A stretch of DNA of 64,000 bases, from positions 1,090,523 through 1,154,522 of the forward strand of contig NW_020170393.1 of assembly GCF_000524195.1 (NCBI RefSeq), given 5' to 3'. This document shows, one piece after another, positions 33,421 to 47,700 of the stretch. Within the stretch, counting starts at the first letter, position 1. The number at the start of each line of letters is the position of its first letter. The position numbers and the translations under genes are program-made. The notes under the pieces were generated by a model. The model did no database searches and was not told the DNA's origin. It worked only from the letters and a program-made list of their open reading frames with translations. Source of the stretch: Echinococcus granulosus (lineage: Eukaryota > Platyhelminthes > Cestoda > Cyclophyllidea > Taeniidae).

Positions 33421-35440
33421 CACCGACTGCATACGCCCAAATCCCCCTTTTTGTTAACTTTGGTATCATCGCCAGCAATGACAAGTCTTTTTTGAAATGT
33501 ACGGTTTTGTTTAATGTTTTGTGTACAAAAGGTACAAAAAGAGAAATACATTTGTTGTTACGCATCTTATTTTTACGGAATTGTGAAAATTATTGTTTTC
33601 ATTCCCTCATCCCCTCGTTATTTGTTCGTTTTGATCCAACCCTACCATTTGTCCTCAGCGCTTTGACACCCTCTGTTGCATGTGGTTCCCAATGTCAGTT
33701 TGAATGAAAACCACGATGTCAGGTCGTTTAACATGGCAGGTTTTGTATTTGTGCTATCCGCTTTTACTTTTTGCAATGTTTGCTGCCGTGATTTTTTCTC
33801 CTGGTATCACCGAGGTGATGTTATCCGGGCTCATGCTGTGCCACGTCGTTTGTTCGCCTGGTCGGGTTCGGCTGAGCATGACCCCGGGTCACCTTTCTCT
33901 TCACGAGCTCAACGAAAAAAAATAATAGTAATAATTTGCTGTGTTGTAAATTCAACGTCACAATCATGCCTCAGGAGTTTCAACATTAATAGTCTAGTGG
34001 AGGCGATGTGTTTAAAAAAGCAAGACCATTCATTAAGTCAAAGCATCGAAGTTGCATTCTCGAAGGAAATCGAAGTTTAATTGAGTGGCATGACGCTCTT
34101 TTAGAGTTGTAGAGTCGTGTTGGGACCTCCCTACCATCACGTGGCACAGTGACTGCGTTACAGCTTATAAGTTAAACTTTCCTGTTCATGTTTCTTTCGG
34201 TCTGTCGTGCTTACGACTTGCCCCAACCGTTGAAGCATACCGTAGCTAGTGGAATACTTATCTGGAACCAGACAGTGGCGCCATCCCTGCCTTCCAACTT
34301 GCTTTGAAGAGGGGAGCTTTAATTGAGCAGTAATAAAGTGGGCCAGTGATTGGCTGTGCCATCGGAAGCTTGGGAGTTTGAAGACATGGATGTCTGTGCC
34401 CCATCGTGTTTGTTGAAGCGACCGGAAGCGAGGCTCGGTGCGTTCCCGTTCACCACAGAAACCCGAGCACTCTGATCGCCCTCCCACTATGTTGCTTATT
34501 AACGAGGAGATTACCTTCAGTAAAGCTTTTGTGCCACTGCTAGCCGGCACTGTAAAGGGCTCCAAGATCCGAGGCATTAAGATTTCATTCTCTTGAATAT
34601 TTGGGAGCATCTGCTCCGTGTTTAAGTTATGTATATCCTTAAATGGATTCCACTTCAACTCCACTTTCTTCCCTACGCTTCTCACTCCTTTCCTTTGCTA
34701 TTTGAAGAATTTCTGTAAGTCGGTTTTATCAAGGTCTAGAATATTTGCATCCAGAAGCTAGGAAAGTAATTTCGTCGTTCACTTTCAGCGTCCCGTATGC
34801 GGAACATGCAACGGGATCTTGTGCGTTCGGCCCCTTAGAATGCTCGGTAAGTACTGCCCCCCGGTATTGACGGATAGGCAGGAGTGGCTTTTGAGTCGTC
34901 AAACTCATTGAGTATTGGCGCTGTGATTAAACTAGGGGTGGCTTCATCCTACGTAAAAAATTAGGCCTTGACCTCGTTTTAACTGGTTAGAAGAAGACCC
35001 GTCCGCTTTAAAAAAAACCCAATCGACCGAGCTGGTTAACTATTTTCTTGATTGAGGGTGAAAAAATAAGACCCAGTGGGTCCGATCCCTCACCTCGGTC
35101 GAAACCCATGCGGATTAAAAATGGCGACTGACTGGCTAGGTGTCACGTGCTGCGTGTGTAGTCCGCGTGCATGCGCGCTACCATGACAGCACATACGCAC
35201 TCCTCCTAAATGTGCACCAATCAGCTCTGCGCGTAGCCTCTGAAGCCAGCCAATGGTGAGCCGGCAGGCGTGCGCACAAACCATTCGCTCTCTTTCTCGC
35301 TCGAGCGCTGCGTGCGTGCGCATGTGTGTGTGTGTGTGTAGGACTGCGATATGGCCCTTCTGTATGGTAGCGGCGGCGGTCGTGTTGTTGTTGTTGTTGT
35401 GGTACTCGCTCGTGTGGACACACTTACCTTTGACGCCCGG
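33421..35440. other. Intergenic region after the lipase gene
   Basis: No canonical AATAAA was seen soon after the stop. A minus-strand frame of 175 codons (34158-34685) and a short + strand candidate exon (34789-34846) lie here, neither recognised. A T-arm-like run (GTGGGTCCGATCCCTCAC) near 35.08 kb may be a SINE remnant. Confidence 0.5.
34789..34846 (+). other. Candidate 58 bp exon of unknown gene
   Basis: Bounded by a pyrimidine-rich acceptor (ttcactttcag) and a perfect gtaagt donor. Another gtaagt donor lies 74 bp upstream at 34715. It could be a 5' untranslated exon of the chromatin gene downstream. All assignments are speculative without transcripts. Confidence 0.3.
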
Positions 35441-35472
35441 TTTCGAGTATAAAAACGTACACACACACACAC
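35323..35472. repeat. Microsatellite cluster (GT)n, (GTT)n, (AC)n
   Basis: Three simple repeats within 150 bp: GT units 35323-35339, GTT units 35382-35402, AC units 35459-35472. Confidence 0.9.
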
Positions 35473-35540
35473 GCCGTCAGCGAGATGGAGCTATACCTCC
35501 TACCTACTCACTCGTCTACTCTGTGATTGACGCGCTTCAG
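35323..35540 (+). promoter_or_regulatory. Candidate promoter with TATA box and microsatellites
   Basis: TATAAAAA at 35448-35455 is followed about 25-30 bp later by a plausible start region, an ATG reading MELYLLP (stop after 13 codons) and a donor-like CAGG|gtaatg near 35541. Just upstream are (GT)n at 35323-35339, (GTT)n at 35382-35402 and GC-rich motifs; (AC)n lies at 35459-35472. It is the best TATA context in the window and may drive gene D, whose 5' end is unknown. Confidence 0.35.
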
Positions 35541-38500
35541 GGTAATGTGCTCTAATACTCCGAAATCGTCTAATGCAGGTGCGTTCATCCCTTTCCAAGT
35601 TAGTCGCCGATTCAATCTACTTTGCTTCCTTCACATAGTTTCGTGTCTCTTAGGAAAGTAGTTCTGCTTCCCCTGCCACGTGTGTACCATCAACAGACTG
35701 TAATCAGTGTGCTCTAGCTCTTATTAATACAAACATGCATTAGCGCACTATTTCGTTGACCGAGGACCTTCTCACTGTGTTGCTTTTTTTTTGATAAACT
35801 ACAAAACAAGGCTTGCAGGTTCTGACTCACCCCCTTTTATAACCCCCTATTTTTCAAACCGAGCCGGTTTAGCTGCTCTTACCTAGCTTTGATAAGTTCA
35901 AAAACATCCTGTGTTCTTTGTTCAAATAAAAACAAGTAAACGTATACAAACCAAGGTATTTGGTTTTACCCACGATCATTTCATTTGGAGTGTGTGAACC
36001 CTCTTCCAAAATTTACATTTCCATGTAATGAGCGGTATCAGGCGGCTAAAAGTGGTCGTACAGTTTTCTGCAATAACTTGCAACTTGTGGGATTGTTTAT
36101 GTGCTCTGTGAGGTGTAGGTATGCTTTAGTCTATCGGTACACGGTACTCTCGATTGTGCTCGGACTATCTTCCCCGTATTTTGAACTTCCGTATCGTATA
36201 ATGTCCATTGGGCTTGGTTGATGTGATCCAGACTTGTTCGCTCCACAAATCCAGTTAAACTCCGTCTCATACCTGTAGAAACTTCCCTTAAAGTTGGTTG
36301 TTATAGCCCCTGAAGGTGCCGCCCAGACGGGTTTTAAAAATGTAAATCTGGTGATGAAACACAAAGGTAGATGCATTACGCTTGGAAAGAACCTCCTCTC
36401 TTGGCATTGGGAAGTTGTGTCACTGTAGACAAGTCAACCCACATGGATGTTGGCACGCAAATTGTGTAACTCTCGATAATGTTTAACGTGGGTGATGATG
36501 GAACTATTCGTTCATACCTACATCAACTGGGAGGGTCGTGGAAGTGTAATCACGTGCATGCTTCAAGGCCCCAATTGATTGTTCCCCACCTTATAGAGAC
36601 GCTTCACTTGTGGATTATTTGCCGACCGAGAAACAGTCAACGAACACATTAGTTGTTATTTCCAAAACGTCCACTCATTACTCTAGCCTTTACAGGCAAC
36701 GATTCATCCGCACAATGCTGAACTGCAGATGAAGTTGCTCACTGTAAATTTTACTGTATGCCAAATGCTTACAGCTGAGGGTTAACCACTTAAAGTGACA
36801 CAACTGGGTGTGAAGGAAAAGAGCTTCTGATTCGTAAACAGCCTCGGGATCAATCAACCATTTGAAAGAATGTGTTATTATGCCAAGACAACGCAAGATC
36901 TCTTATCTCACCTCAAAAGGATTTAGTCTTTAGGACTAGGAGTTGGGGGCGACACTGACTAGGAACAATCCCCCATGTTGGCATCCACCTAAATGATTAC
37001 CACCTTTTCTTGGCGCTAACCAATCCAGCTATCTACACGCGAGCTGGATAATTGGGAACCCAATCTGAGGTGGTAACGGAGGTGATATTCGAGGTGAGCT
37101 TGTAGCTCGGTGGCTAGGATTAGGTTATTTATTAAAGTGGTGATATTTTTAATGCATAAACCATTTTAAGAAGTTTTGTATAGTCATTTTATTATGATAG
37201 AAATCTGAATGAACTTATCTGTTTTCCTCCATGAGGCATTCGTGCTTGTTATTAGTACCTCTTCTCATTCGTGACGTGTACACCTTTATGCATCTCTCCT
37301 ACAATATTTCTAGGGTTTACATAACGCTTATACTTTGCATGGTTGTGTGATTGGGCTTATCGGGAAGCCACCATCTGCCCTAGGTTGCCTCTAAGGTATT
37401 TGCAACCATGTAAATGCAGCGCTTAACTGCTGTTTTAGTCCACAATCCATCCTAGGGTGTCCCATTACACTCGTGTTTTGTCACTTTACCGTACATCTAC
37501 TGGGAGGTCTAAAAAACTGTCATTGTGCTGATGGCTCGACTGGTCGTCGGTCCGGGTACTGGGCTATCCTCCTATCAGATGAAAGGCAGGATTTCTAACC
37601 GAGGGTTTCTTTAATCCCACAACAACATTGCCGTTTGGTGTAACTTAATCGGGATCCGATTTAACTTTCATCGTTTCATTTACACAACAAAGACTGTGCC
37701 TAAAATATGTAGTTCATTTTACCTCAATAACATGTTAATAAAGGCTTATTAGTTAACTAACCTGGCTCACTCTATGCAAAAAAGTATCACAGCCGTGTTT
37801 AATACTCGTGGTCGGTTTTGTCGTTTTGATGGACCGCCGGCACGAGTGTCCTCTTTCAAACCCTCGACTTGTCGCATCTCCCTCCCTTTTTGCGACAAAA
37901 TCAGTGCGCGATGTAGTTGTTAATGTGTACTTCATCTCCTTTCTGGTCTTGAGGCGCCGTGCTCATTCCTGTCCTTTTTTTTCGGTAGATTTTCGTACTA
38001 ATTGCTGGTTCACATCTAATCCGAGTGGTTCCACGTCGTGTAAGAGGGATTAAGGCCCTAAAGACGAGTGGTGCCTTTTTTAAGTTCTGGAAACTCGAGA
38101 CGCCACATAAACAGCGCAACAATCACGCAATGCAATCACTTGTAGAAATGCCCTCCACGTTACCTAGACAGCTCCCTCCTATTGGTTCTAGTGGTATAAA
38201 GGCCCTAATTCCAAGCAATGAATTAATGGCATGAGACGCCAGACAAAGATATGTCCCTATTTTTCCGACTCTTAATGTCACAGAAACAAGTAGCTCACAT
38301 CTGGTTGGAGATTTTCAGTGATGCTAATCTAGTGGTCCTAGTTGAGACCTGTCCCCACGCCGCACCTACAGTATTTCCCACTATTGTTTACTTGTCATTT
38401 TTTATAAACCAGGTTTGTTGTTTTTGCCAATTTTGGGGTTAAATAAGCAAACTGGATTTCCCGTCGCATATTCATTAATCATGCCACCATCGAAGTACTC

Positions 38501-41298
38501 GTTATCCAAAATCTCGGTAATAACTTTCTTCACATCGTTTCTTAATGCAGACGACTTGATAAAAAAAGGGGAATTCGTCTGATTTTTGGCTATTTCGCAT
38601 CTCCTGTTTTAGTCTTAGTGCTCCGGAAGAGATAAGCCAAGTCGTCATATGGAATAGTTGCATTGTTAAGCTGATTTCAGGAAGTAGGATAGCATTATAA
38701 GCATCCAAAGTGCCTATTCCCTGTTAAGATCTTGTTCTTGTAGTAGTCGTCCATTGATGACTGCATTCTATGGTAAGGAATGCGCTCACATCGCTGGGGA
38801 GTACCTCGTAAAACGTTATCATCAGTATGTGCCGCCATTGTCTTTCACGCACCGATTCAGCGCTTTTTGGCTTTGTCGATGGAACCTTACTTGATGCATC
38901 ATTTCACAGGGTTGACTCTACTCTTCGACCTGGCCTGATGCCACAATTCATTAGTAGGAAAGCAGGTCTCCGGATCGCGCTACTGTATGCAATTCTCCGT
39001 ATACTTGGAGCACCATCATCAACATCATCAAGAGCATTCTTAGTCACCTCCACAGAAGTAAATCAGGGAAGGCGACACGAAGGGACTGCCTTTATTCCCT
39101 TCTTGAAGAGCCTATTGGCTCGATGTTGCATGGTTTCATTGGGAATTTTATGCTCAGCGAGAATGCGTCACCGCCGCTGAAGATGCCGGTGACAGTTGCC
39201 TAGTTTTTAATTTTAGAAGTGTGATTCTCATTTTATTCGTTTTTTTTTTTGCTCTGTGTGCATGAAACAATTCGTTGGAATTAAATTTTAACCGCCACCC
39301 AATACTGAGGTGCTCTCAATGTGGCATCGTTGGTGCGCAGGAGTGGCGCTGTCTTCCTGTTTGACTTGAGAGTAAACAAGACTCTAACACGCCGATTTGA
39401 CGACATTGTCTTTTGATCAAGCCAGCACACACACGCACACAACTCTTGCTTATTTTTTTGTGCCTTTTGATGTGGACTCCTTTCCCCTCCCCTTAAGAGT
39501 GGAATGATCTATCGTGCACCCCCTCTAAGCCAGTCCATGAAATCCACTGGTCGACTGCGTTTAATGGAATTAATGGCGTTTGTTTTTGCTTCTCTTTTTC
39601 ACAGGGTCAAAACTTGGCAAAATTTTGTTAAGGGTCCCCTTGAAGCTCTGATTTTCTTAGTAATAGTGAGGCTTTATGTATCCAGCTTTCAAAGGGAGGC
39701 GAGAAGCTGAGTGCTTTGAACCCAGGTTGGCGTTCCATGTGCGTAATGTTGTGGTAGGCAAAGCTGGTTGATCCAGAGGTGTCTCATTCTTGTGCAGCTT
39801 ACCCGGGTCGTACGAATAGGACTACGAGTCACTGGCAAGATTGATGACCTTTCTGCTCGAATGCGTGTCTTTTCGAAGTCGTTTCATGCCTTTTTTCCTC
39901 CAGATACCTGAGTTTTGAATGGTCGCACGCGTCTCGCTTCATTATTGCCGATTATGACTGTAGGGAATGTGAATCAAACGGTAAGGTATGCACCTCAAGT
40001 TTCTGTTAAGCTGACTCGTAGCCTCTTTGCACTTGGGTGCGCACTGTACAAACCAGGTTAGACTTTTCTTATTGAGTGCGATTTCGAGACACCACGCGGG
40101 GTAGATCCAGCCTGTAGGCTACGTTGTCAGGAGCCAACGCTTCTAACTATTCATTTGTTTCGTTGGTTAGGTAGATGTACCCCTGAAGTGACATTTTAAA
40201 AGCACGAAGCTTTATGCCTACATGTCAATTTTGAATAACCACATTTTCAAGATATTATTCAAGCCAGCTTCACACGTGCGTTATTTAGTGGCCATGACCC
40301 CGCTCCCGACCTTCTGTTTAAAAAAAGGCACTTCTAGCTGCTAAATATGCGGGATCATGACTAGCTGAGACCTCTAAGTGACGCAAAAGTTGTGGACTTG
40401 AGTGAGACGAACCGCCTACATGGACCCGACAATCTCGTATGTGCACATTCCCCATAAATAGACACACCGTTTGCTACGAATAGTGGATTATTTGGATGGG
40501 ACAACACAAGCTTCCAAAAGAGTGAACAAGTATGCAATGATTTGACTTTCCCTAATACCTTTTAAGAGGATGGTATTTTAGGTTATCTGGTGTCCTATTT
40601 ATCCCACCCACATTAGGAATGGTTAGTCGCTACCGTAAAATTAGCAACCGAAGGCGATGCAAGAACAATATCTTAAAAACCACCTTTTATGGTGAATGCA
40701 TCGCTGTCAATGCTCCACCACCCCCAAATGACTGCGCAGAGTTTGTTACAAGAGGGAGGGTGGGACTGTCACGAGCGCACTTGTGCACGTTAAAAATAGT
40801 ATTTTTCATCGGAGTGATTAAGTCCTCTTTTTTAGCCTTTCAAATCTTCTATTTCCCAAGCTCTTAATGTGTTTTTCCTCTTGTTGTAATAAACCTTCGT
40901 AAGGTAAGGCGTTAGCATAACTGACTTCTCACAAGTCCAAGGCAGGGTAGAGGAGGCGTGCATGCAACCGCTAATATAGCCCCAGTTGATTGGCGGCGAC
41001 AGCTCAGTATAAAACCAGCCTTAAAGGCGGCACTTGGCTACCTTTATTGACAAAATTAGTACCCTTACTTATCTCCTCAACAATCCGTCCACGGATGTTA
41101 AACTTTTGTTGACTGAGTTAGTATGTGCAAATTAAAACATCAGCGTGACCTTAGTTTTACATGACCTCAATGCCTTATGAGGGGTACAATCGTTTTTCTT
41201 TTCTCAGGCAAATATCATAGCCTGAAAAAGAAAAGAATTCGCATTTCCTATTAACTATTGTCGCTAGACTTTAAGTGCTCTCCTTTGTGAGGACTCAG
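35541..41298. other. Long stretch without a recognised gene
   Basis: 5.8 kb that is either intergenic or 5' introns of gene D. Frames such as 38827-39180 (117 codons) and 40619-40867 (82 codons) show no family resemblance and no good splice context. A (AC)-rich patch lies near 39.43 kb. Confidence 0.5.
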
Positions 41299-41749
41299 GT
41301 CTGCGTTGCCATCACCACTTCCAACTCCGGTTTATTCTCTTTTTCAAATATCAAAAAGTTGCACATGTCCCAGTCGAATCAAACAACTCCGAGGTGGTCG
41401 GTCATCTGCTGTCACAGCGGCTAACTCTTGCTTTGTGCATCGAATACCTTTACAGGCAGCCAAGATTTACAACATTGGAGACGAGTATGACGATGGTAGA
41501 TTTTGAGTTTAGGTTGGAATCTTGCCTAAACTCGTTTAAATCGCTCCACCATCGCTTTAATCACTTCCATGAAAGGACATTCCTTGTCCAAATTGTCTTC
41601 TGGGTTTGTTTTTGGATACGTCGATTAAACAAGTGCAACACAAAGTGTGCGTTCCTACTACTAATCTCTCGCTGTTGTTATTGTTCGCTTTTAGACATTC
41701 CTTCTGGACTGAATTTCTCACCGCCTGGTATGCAGACACAGGGTCTTCC
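41299..41749 (+). CDS. Earliest putative exons of gene D
   Basis: Exon 41299-41495 encodes IKQLRGGRSSAVTAAN and VHRIPLQAAKIYNIGDEYDD; exon 41695-41749 encodes IPSGLNFSPPGMQTQGLP and ends at a perfect gtaagt. Their phases (1/2 and 2/1) lead without a break into the 44772 exon. No homology is recognised, so they could belong to a different gene. Confidence 0.45.
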
Positions 41750-44700
41750 GTAAGTTGGTATCTTTTTTTCCAGTGCGACCACTTGTTTTTTTTAACATAA
41801 ACGATCTAGTTTTTAAAAACGATTGTTTACTTTTTTGTGGTGTGGCCGATTGTGTCCTCGCCCTCAATGATCTGTTTGAACGCTATTAATATTCGTTACT
41901 CTGTTCCTCTGTGTGACTAGCGTCTGTCAGTTACTTTACAGCTAATTTTGGAGATAAGGGCATCTTAATGGGACGAAGCTAGCTAGTTAGCCGTAGGCCT
42001 CGCATTCAACCACAGACCCACCAGGGGCGCCCACTGAAGCTCGCGAATTAGGGGGAGGGTTGAATGCCTTTTACCCTCTGCATTTTGTCATTTCACGTGT
42101 CCAAAGTTGTCCCCTAAGGTGAATTTTTTTTCCACGTAGATGCGAACAATGGCCCTAAAAGTCTCACTTTATGCGTGTTGAATGAGTGACGCAGTAGCAT
42201 TCGCTAGGCAGGATGAATTCAGTCTTACTAGTTGGTGTCTGTGGTGGCACCCGAATGTATGGGTTAAATGCCAAGCAGATGATTACTTGTCTAGAAACAC
42301 TATTTTATCGTTGATGACTTCCAAACTCTTCGTCGATCGGTAGCACTTCCGTTTCACCATTTTGATCAACTTAACCTACCCAACCATCTTGTGTGTGTTT
42401 AAATGCCTCCCTGAGCAAAGGCAGAATCTCAATTCCCCTTTTTGGAGAATTTTTTGTCAATGCTTGCTCTCGGTTGCCTTTTGATGTCGCCAGTCGTTTA
42501 GGGGCAACCAGCTTAGCCCCTCCTCACTTTCCCCACACAATTCGTTCTCTGTCATCGAAGTTGGCTATTTATCATCCACACGTGAGTGATTAACGCCAGT
42601 TTGCGTAGGTCCAGGGTGTTGGTTTTCCGTACTATCTACAGTGTGAATCTGGAAGCGTATCCACAACTGCAACTCGCGTCAGCTGTTCAGGTACCGGTGC
42701 TCCCTCAAATTCGGCCCGTAAATGGCGCAAGGCGTCAAGCTGTACGTTTATTCTCTCTACCATAAAGCTCATTTGTAATCGCCTGCACCAAAATTAACGC
42801 CTCAAACATCTGTATGTGGCTGTGACCGAAACAAGTCAACACAAATAGAGGGACAGAAGGAAAGGCAAAGATTGGCCAAACATCGCACGGCTTGTCCATA
42901 TGGAAACTTCATCGGCAATTTAAGGCACACCTAATCTCCCCTGCACAGAGCACCCTCGCCAGGCGGACTGGGGTTTTTCATCTACTCTCCCTCAAGCGGG
43001 CAATGCGGCCGTGGAATCGCATTCATATTCACTGTCTTTGGAACAGGCATTTAATTCTCTACTCGTAAACTGTAGTTGAGTGGCTTTGAGAGCACCTTTA
43101 TGTGTTGGTCTTTTCACCTATTTGAGATTTGGTCGCTAAAACGGTCTTATTTGTGCCCTAAACACTTTAAAGTGATGTTAATTATTCCCCAGTGCTGTGG
43201 GCTCCTAGGGTTTCAGCTTGGCGATTTACGCAGCGAGTTTTTGTGCAGCCTGTTTTATTTTTCGTTGGAATCACCAGCCATCTAGTTCACGTACGGCTAA
43301 AATCATCATAGTAACGAAAAATTGTCCCCTACTTGAGTGAACACAGTGTTTTATTTAGACCCCTGCCAAACTACACATAGTAAAAGTCCCTTCCTATCCA
43401 CACGACTGCCGCAAGCCAAATTAGCATTTTGCAATAGGCAAGTAAAATAGGAAAAAGTTATTCTTTTTTGTTACGTTAGTTGTGTTTGTTTTTTTTTTTT
43501 GGCCTAAGACCAGGGTGTCTTCTAACATGCACATAGGTGGGCGACCGCTTGGGGGGAGGGCCAATTCAAGCTAATCTAGGACTCCTAAATTCACGGAAGT
43601 GTAGAAGATCAGAAATATATTTCAAGAGATGGAAGTATCGCTGCCACTTTTACATGCTCATCCCAGAATTCCTCTGATGCTCGGAAAGTGCCTCCCCTCA
43701 TGTAACCACTTGTCAGTATGGCTGAGCCTATCCTAGGGCAGCCTACTTCACTTTACCATCAGTACTGAGATCCCGACATCCGAGGTGTTCTTTTACAGAT
43801 GAAAACTGGTAGAAATTACTAGGACCGGATCGAGATGTGAGTTTTAAGAGGTCTGTGGCAATACCTCTCTGCCGAGGTGCTTTGATGTGCATGCAGCAAG
43901 GAAAAACTTTTATGTTGTTCTGAACCACCAGACCACCCTTATTGACGTGTATGATCATCAGGACGAATACAAGATTGATGTTTATTGTTGATGATGACAC
44001 TACGAAGTAGGTGTCTCACATGAATAACGTCGTGTGTGTCCAAAAAAACACTTGGCATCATTTCACTCGCGCACCTGGGTAGCAATCTTGGTGGAGGCTG
44101 TAAATGTAGGTATATGGTTGCGCTTCCATTGCCACAGAAAGAGTTGTCCACTGTGCAGTCTAGCTGCAGCCGGTTGTGCGTCGATTAGGCGTTTCACACG
44201 CTGGCTGAATGTTCACATGAAGGGCTGCTGTGTTGCGAGCTGGAAGCCGTCGTGGCTGATATCGTCGCTGATCTACAGATGTACAGTTGTGTCCATTATT
44301 CAGATGTGCCAATGCTGAGTGTGTCTGATCGTTCCATCACCATGCTGTACAGCATTGTATTGTTCTCTACTCTATTTTACTTTACTGTGATGTGGCGTGG
44401 GTTCCTGTCCTGTCCTGCCCTCAAAACTCCCTGTAGATATGAGCAGGTAGCTGTGGATTCGGGCTATACGCCTTTGTTGTCAGCAGACTTCGTTCATTAC
44501 GCGCTGCTCCGTGCACACGCTGAGAACATTGGCTGTCATCTTGATTAACGGTGGCTGGGGGTAGTGATAGGGTAGACTTGACATTCACTACTGCGTTTAG
44601 AGCCACCACAATAGTATGATTCATTACACGAACCTGTAGAATTAGAAGTTCCAGTCTGACTTGGACGCTCTTTGTATGCGTCTTCCCTCTTCTATTACTT

Positions 44701-47700
44701 TTTTTTCTCTAAAGACGCTTCATTTAATTTTCCTCCTGTATAATCTACTTTTCTTTTGGATTGGTGAGCAGCCTAACTGTAAATGACCACGGTGACAGTG
44801 TCGATGGACCAGTTGTGACGGTCTCACCACCACCGTCATCGCCGCATTCATCATCGTGCGATGGTCTAGTCGATCTCACAGCCCACAATCGGCGTTGCTA
44901 CCACCTCAGCAGTCGCCGTTTCGAGGACTGCTCGTCTTTCAATTCCGTGCCACCGCAGGCATCATCCCCACTACCATCATCGCCACCACTACTATCATCG
45001 GTGAATAATGCTTCAGCCAGGAACGCGGGTGAACAAACGCCTGTGGGACGGAGCGAGGTGGATCTGGCGTTCACCGAACCACAAAGTGGCTGTGATATAG
45101 GAGTTCCAGGTATTTACCTCCTGTTTTTTTCTTACTTTCTATAATCAAAGCGCGAATTACATGAACCACAGCAAGTACTCTCCTTTTGCTATTATTTTTA
45201 CCAGAAAGTGGTGCTATTTTCATCTTAATTCGATGGTTATCTTCAATTTAAGCTATCATTAGCCTGCTTTCAAAAGTTGAGCAAGAAAATAATAACGATT
45301 GTGTGTCATAGTTACCGATATATTCCAATTTGTGGTAAGGCTGTAAAGGGTTGTAAGTGTAGCCCTCTGAGTCTCCCCTGAAGTGGCAGCGAATCAAAGT
45401 ACAGTGGAAGAATGTAGAGCTCCCAGCGTACAGCAGAACTGCGAAGCGATGTTGAGAAGGGATACACACTCTTCAGGAACTGGAGTGGCTGTGTGGTACA
45501 GAAGAATCAGCTCTATTATCCCCCTTGAGTTGTGTAAGCGCACGCAATTCCAGGTTTTTTTTTGCATAATTTAAAGTGTTTAAAGTGCCAAATCCAAATG
45601 TCAAATTTCTCTTAATTAATATGCCATTTTATGCTCTCTGGTGCTTCCTAAAGGTAGATTTAAGGCACAGAAAAATACCCGAGATAAAGTGTGAAGTGAT
45701 TTTTTTGTTAATTTCTGCACGGAAAAATCCACACAAAGTAGATGGGGGGGTGTAGTAAAAAGTAGATGTAGATATTTATTCAGGCGTGAAAAGATGTGCT
45801 GCTTTGGGTTTTTTATGAGATGGCGAAGGCGAATATTTCATTGGCATAAACTTGCGCTACATCCTTCTTTTTTTGCCATTGTATCGAGATGCTCGATGAG
45901 ACGGTAGATCTCTGTGTGTTTTTTGAATCCGTTTATGCCAGTGCCTTAGATCGTTTATAAGTAATAAAAATTGTTTCCTGAAATAAGGCCTCTGCAAGAA
46001 AAAAAGGTTATGATCGTCATTGGTGACGCTAAAGTGGTATCAGCGCCTAAAGCCCCCAAAGAAAGTTTCCGAAACAAAAACTTAGAGAGGGACAGATAAT
46101 TGCTGCCCCATCACGGGCGGTGCATAAGTTTTTGAACGAAATAAACCAAAGTAGTTGGTGAGGCCTCGCATTCCAGCGGTGGAAGTTAGCGGAAGGTCAA
46201 TTGGTGGTTTAGAGCGCCCTCTAATAACTTATCGCCCTAGAAATGACAGGATGTGGTTCCCAGTGTTCTCTGCGCATGATTAAATGGAATACTTTTTTTT
46301 TCTAAAAGCAACTGCAACTCCTTTTTTTCCCACTTCGCTTGCTGATGCTTACTGTTGAGGTGTATTTGATACTGCATTTCGGTGGACGAAATGGAAACAA
46401 GGTAGTTTGGCGCCTAATTCAATCAGTTAATGAATGAGGTAGTAAATCAGACATGCCCCCACTTTATATGCTTTATGACATTCTGGGAATTGAAAGCGAA
46501 TTCCACATTTTCACCAATTGGCAGTTATCTAGTTTCGGTCGGCCAGTATGTAGAACTGTTGGGGAAGAAGTTGCTTGGGCTCGTTGTTATGCAATGCGGT
46601 GGATTCGGTTATCAACGAAAAAATATACCGTCAAAGAAGATAATTGCAGATTTGCCGACTGCATTTCCTTTCCCTGTATTGTGGGACATTATAGCCTACA
46701 AAAGAAGGGGAAACATTTCAGGGAGTAAAAGTTTTGCCTTTTACCTGTCTCCTGCTTTCCTCCTACATTCGTATCTGCACTTATGCCAACATTTAATTAT
46801 TATCTAAAAAAAGCTTATGCATTGGAAAATTTTTCAGTACATCTGAGTCATTTCAAGACAGCCTGGCTGCCCTGGGGTCCACTCTGAACTAACCCGCCAT
46901 TGCCACATAAAGATTTGCCTCTTGTGCAACGGACTGTGTCGATCAAGCGTTCTACGCACTGGCTTGAAGTTCACACGAAGGATTGCTGTGCTGTGGACTG
47001 GAAACCAATCAGACGTGGTACTGATGAATAGCTCATCGTCTCATCACCACGCCATACTGTTCTTTGGTGTGGTGGGCTGGGCTGTGGCATCCTGTCTTCT
47101 TGAAGTTTTTTGTCGATACGGGTGGGCGCCCGCGGAGTTGGGTTACACACCTTGGATGTCAAGATACTTCGTCTATTATCACACGCTGTTCCATGCACAC
47201 ATTGGGAATGTTGACTCTCATCTTGGCTAGACTGCTCCACTTCATGCGCACCGGATATTTGAGGTATTAATGGGGTGAACTTCCCATACACTACTGTGTT
47301 TAGCACCAACACGAAAGTATCGCTCTTTATTACGAACCTATACGAATAAAGCTTCGGTTTGACACAAACATCCCTCGCAGTGAGCTGCTCAAAGTTCTGT
47401 AGCCTACTTGCAATGTTCTTTGGTACATCCTCTTTGTCAGGCACCAGTACCCCTCTAGACCTCTCAATGCAGTCTCATACCGATTCTTCCGATATCCATT
47501 ACTTTCACCACATCGCCGACGGTATCTCGTGCTCGAAGCGTTTGTTGGAGAGGGTGGAGAAGTTCCTTGATGCTGCCATTAATCTCTTTGCCAACCCTTT
47601 GGACCTCTACACCGCCCCACAGAACATCCTTTCCGAAGAGGACGCGACGGAAGCGGCTGCTGCAGCATCGGCGGCGGTGCTGGCGAGGAGGTTGAGGGAG

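Noticed and set aside
34158..34685. 175-codon minus-strand open frame
   Set aside because: About the longest frame expected by chance in 64 kb on six frames; no domain recognised, and a + strand gtaagt donor overlaps its upstream end.
38827..39180. 117-codon + strand frame
   Set aside because: No family resemblance and no convincing splice sites; kept only as a note in the 35.5-41.3 kb entry.
44421..44624. Protein-level likeness between the 44.5 and 47.1 kb minus-strand frames
   Set aside because: Explained by DNA-level similarity of the two repeat copies; no evidence of selection on a protein.
46971..47444. 157-codon minus-strand frame
   Set aside because: It lies almost wholly in a dispersed repeat; the matching frame in the other copy is broken, so no protein is conserved.
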